A stretch of DNA of 64,000 nucleotides from Calothrix sp. NIES-4105 (lineage in GTDB: Bacteria; Cyanobacteriota; Cyanobacteriia; Cyanobacteriales; Nostocaceae): the NCBI RefSeq assembly GCF_002368415.1, contig NZ_AP018290.1, positions 6,461,614 through 6,525,613 of the forward strand, in the 5' to 3' direction. Positions 63,509-64,000 of this stretch are shown here, piece after piece; positions within the stretch are counted from its first letter, which is position 1; each line of letters opens with the position of its first letter. Under the pieces are notes generated by a model. The model saw only the letters and a list, made by a program, of their open reading frames with translations. It ran no database searches and was not told where the DNA came from. The position numbers were made by a program, and so were the translations under genes.

Positions 63509-64000
63509 ATGTTTGTTCGAGAAAAAATATTTAACGGTAATTCTATTACTCCTTTTCAGTTAACTCTAAATCAGATTAATCAAATGCTCCAAGGACATGT
63601 AAAGTCGGGACCATTTGTGAATATGAAATATGTTTCAGAAAGCATTGAGAGCGCTCATTATCCGAAGTTACTTGGTACTTACGAATTAGAACTGCATCCA
63701 GTTATCGAAGAGCTTTGTAATACAAACTTTGATACTATTGTTAACGTTGGTGCAGGTGAAGGTTATTATTCAGCAGGCTTTGCATTACGTAACAATCACG
63801 CACAGATTCTTGCATTTGAGCCACGCTCTAAAGGGCGCCAATTAATTAAAGAGATGGCTCAGTTAAATGGAGTTAGCGAGCGAGTTACTATACATGGATT
63901 GTGTGATGCACCTGCTTTAGAAGAATCATTATACAATCAAGGAAAATGTCTTGTATTTATGGATTGTGAAGGGGGAGAAGCTATCCTGCTAGACCCAAGA
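63509..64000 (+). CDS. N-terminal part of a SAM-dependent methyltransferase, cut by the window end
   Basis: The frame runs off the window after 164 codons. GGAGG lies 9 bases before the ATG at 63509. The SAM motif appears as FDTIVNVGAGEGYYSAGFAL, followed by ILAFEPRSKGRQLIKEMAQL and NGVSERVTIHGLC; MDCEGGEAILLD follows the motif of FkbM-like methylases. So it is probably an FkbM-type enzyme acting on sugars or peptides. Substrate unknown. Confidence 0.7.
   Translation, partial: MFVREKIFNGNSITPFQLTLNQINQMLQGHVKSGPFVNMKYVSESIESAHYPKLLGTYELELHPVIEELCNTNFDTIVNVGAGEGYYSAGFALRNNHAQILAFEPRSKGRQLIKEMAQLNGVSERVTIHGLCDAPALEESLYNQGKCLVFMDCEGGEAILLDPR

Overview
The window is chromosomal DNA from a filamentous cyanobacterium, most likely of the Nostocales. 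This rests on ndhN lying divergently beside a cyanobacterial-order ribosomal cluster, on DUF1822/CHAT, GUN4-caspase, AMIN and DUF3172 proteins, on heptamer tandem repeats in spacers, and on many decayed genes. The sequence is AT-rich (roughly 60% A+T). The usual cyanobacterial palindrome HIP1 (GCGATCGC) was not seen, while the 6-mer GGCGCC occurs about 80 times by eye, so it looks like the highly iterated palindrome of this genome.

Layout. 1-3.5 kb: tandem SAM methyltransferases, a DUF427 protein, a DUF433/DUF5615 toxin-antitoxin pair, a matrixin-type protease and secG. 3.5-7.4 kb: gpmI and an ABC-F ATPase. 7.4-12.8 kb: a MITE, a DUF2887 nuclease gene with two decayed partial copies, and an operon of a small EACC1-like protein followed by a caspase/EF-hand/GUN4 fusion, with a caspase relic beside it. 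13-17.2 kb: an MFS exporter, a helical-repeat protein and a DpnII-type (GATC) restriction-modification pair. 17.6-25.5 kb: an accessory island built from two copies of a divergent module (Xre regulator plus an unknown protein). One partner gene is split by a TnpB element, and a nearby antitoxin gene is split by a second, very different TnpB-like element. Both host genes rejoin exactly in frame when the insert is removed. A relE toxin gene in the same island is broken by a MITE.

25.7-43.7 kb: one long minus-strand cluster for translation and secretion, transcribed from rplC down to prfA: L3-L4-L23-L2-S19-L22-S3-L16-L29-S17-L14-L24-L5-S8-L6-L18-S5-L15-secY-adk-infA-L36-S13-S11-rpoA-L17-truA-L13-S9-L31-RF1. 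S14 and L30 are not in it. Several spacers inside the cluster carry heptamer tandem repeats and palindromes. ndhN diverges from rplC across a 740-base spacer.

44-56.7 kb: DUF3172 and AMIN proteins, two CPA2 cation/proton antiporters, a Ser/Thr kinase-CHASE2-PPC receptor, a wrecked D12 adenine methyltransferase gene carrying a 165-bp MITE, a membrane protein and an SGNH hydrolase. 57-64 kb: a three-gene operon of a sigma-70-like factor, a DUF1822 protein and a CHAT protease with an unrecognised C-terminal half; then a periplasmic GH37 trehalase, a small membrane protein and the start of a methyltransferase.

The most interesting systems are the sigma/DUF1822/CHAT operon, the EACC1-like/caspase-EF-hand-GUN4 operon, the two clean TnpB insertions that give exact element ends (and so likely guide RNA ends), the duplicated Xre/unknown module with visible operators, and the apparent swap of HIP1 for GGCGCC in a genome with a GATC restriction system and a dead orphan adenine methyltransferase.
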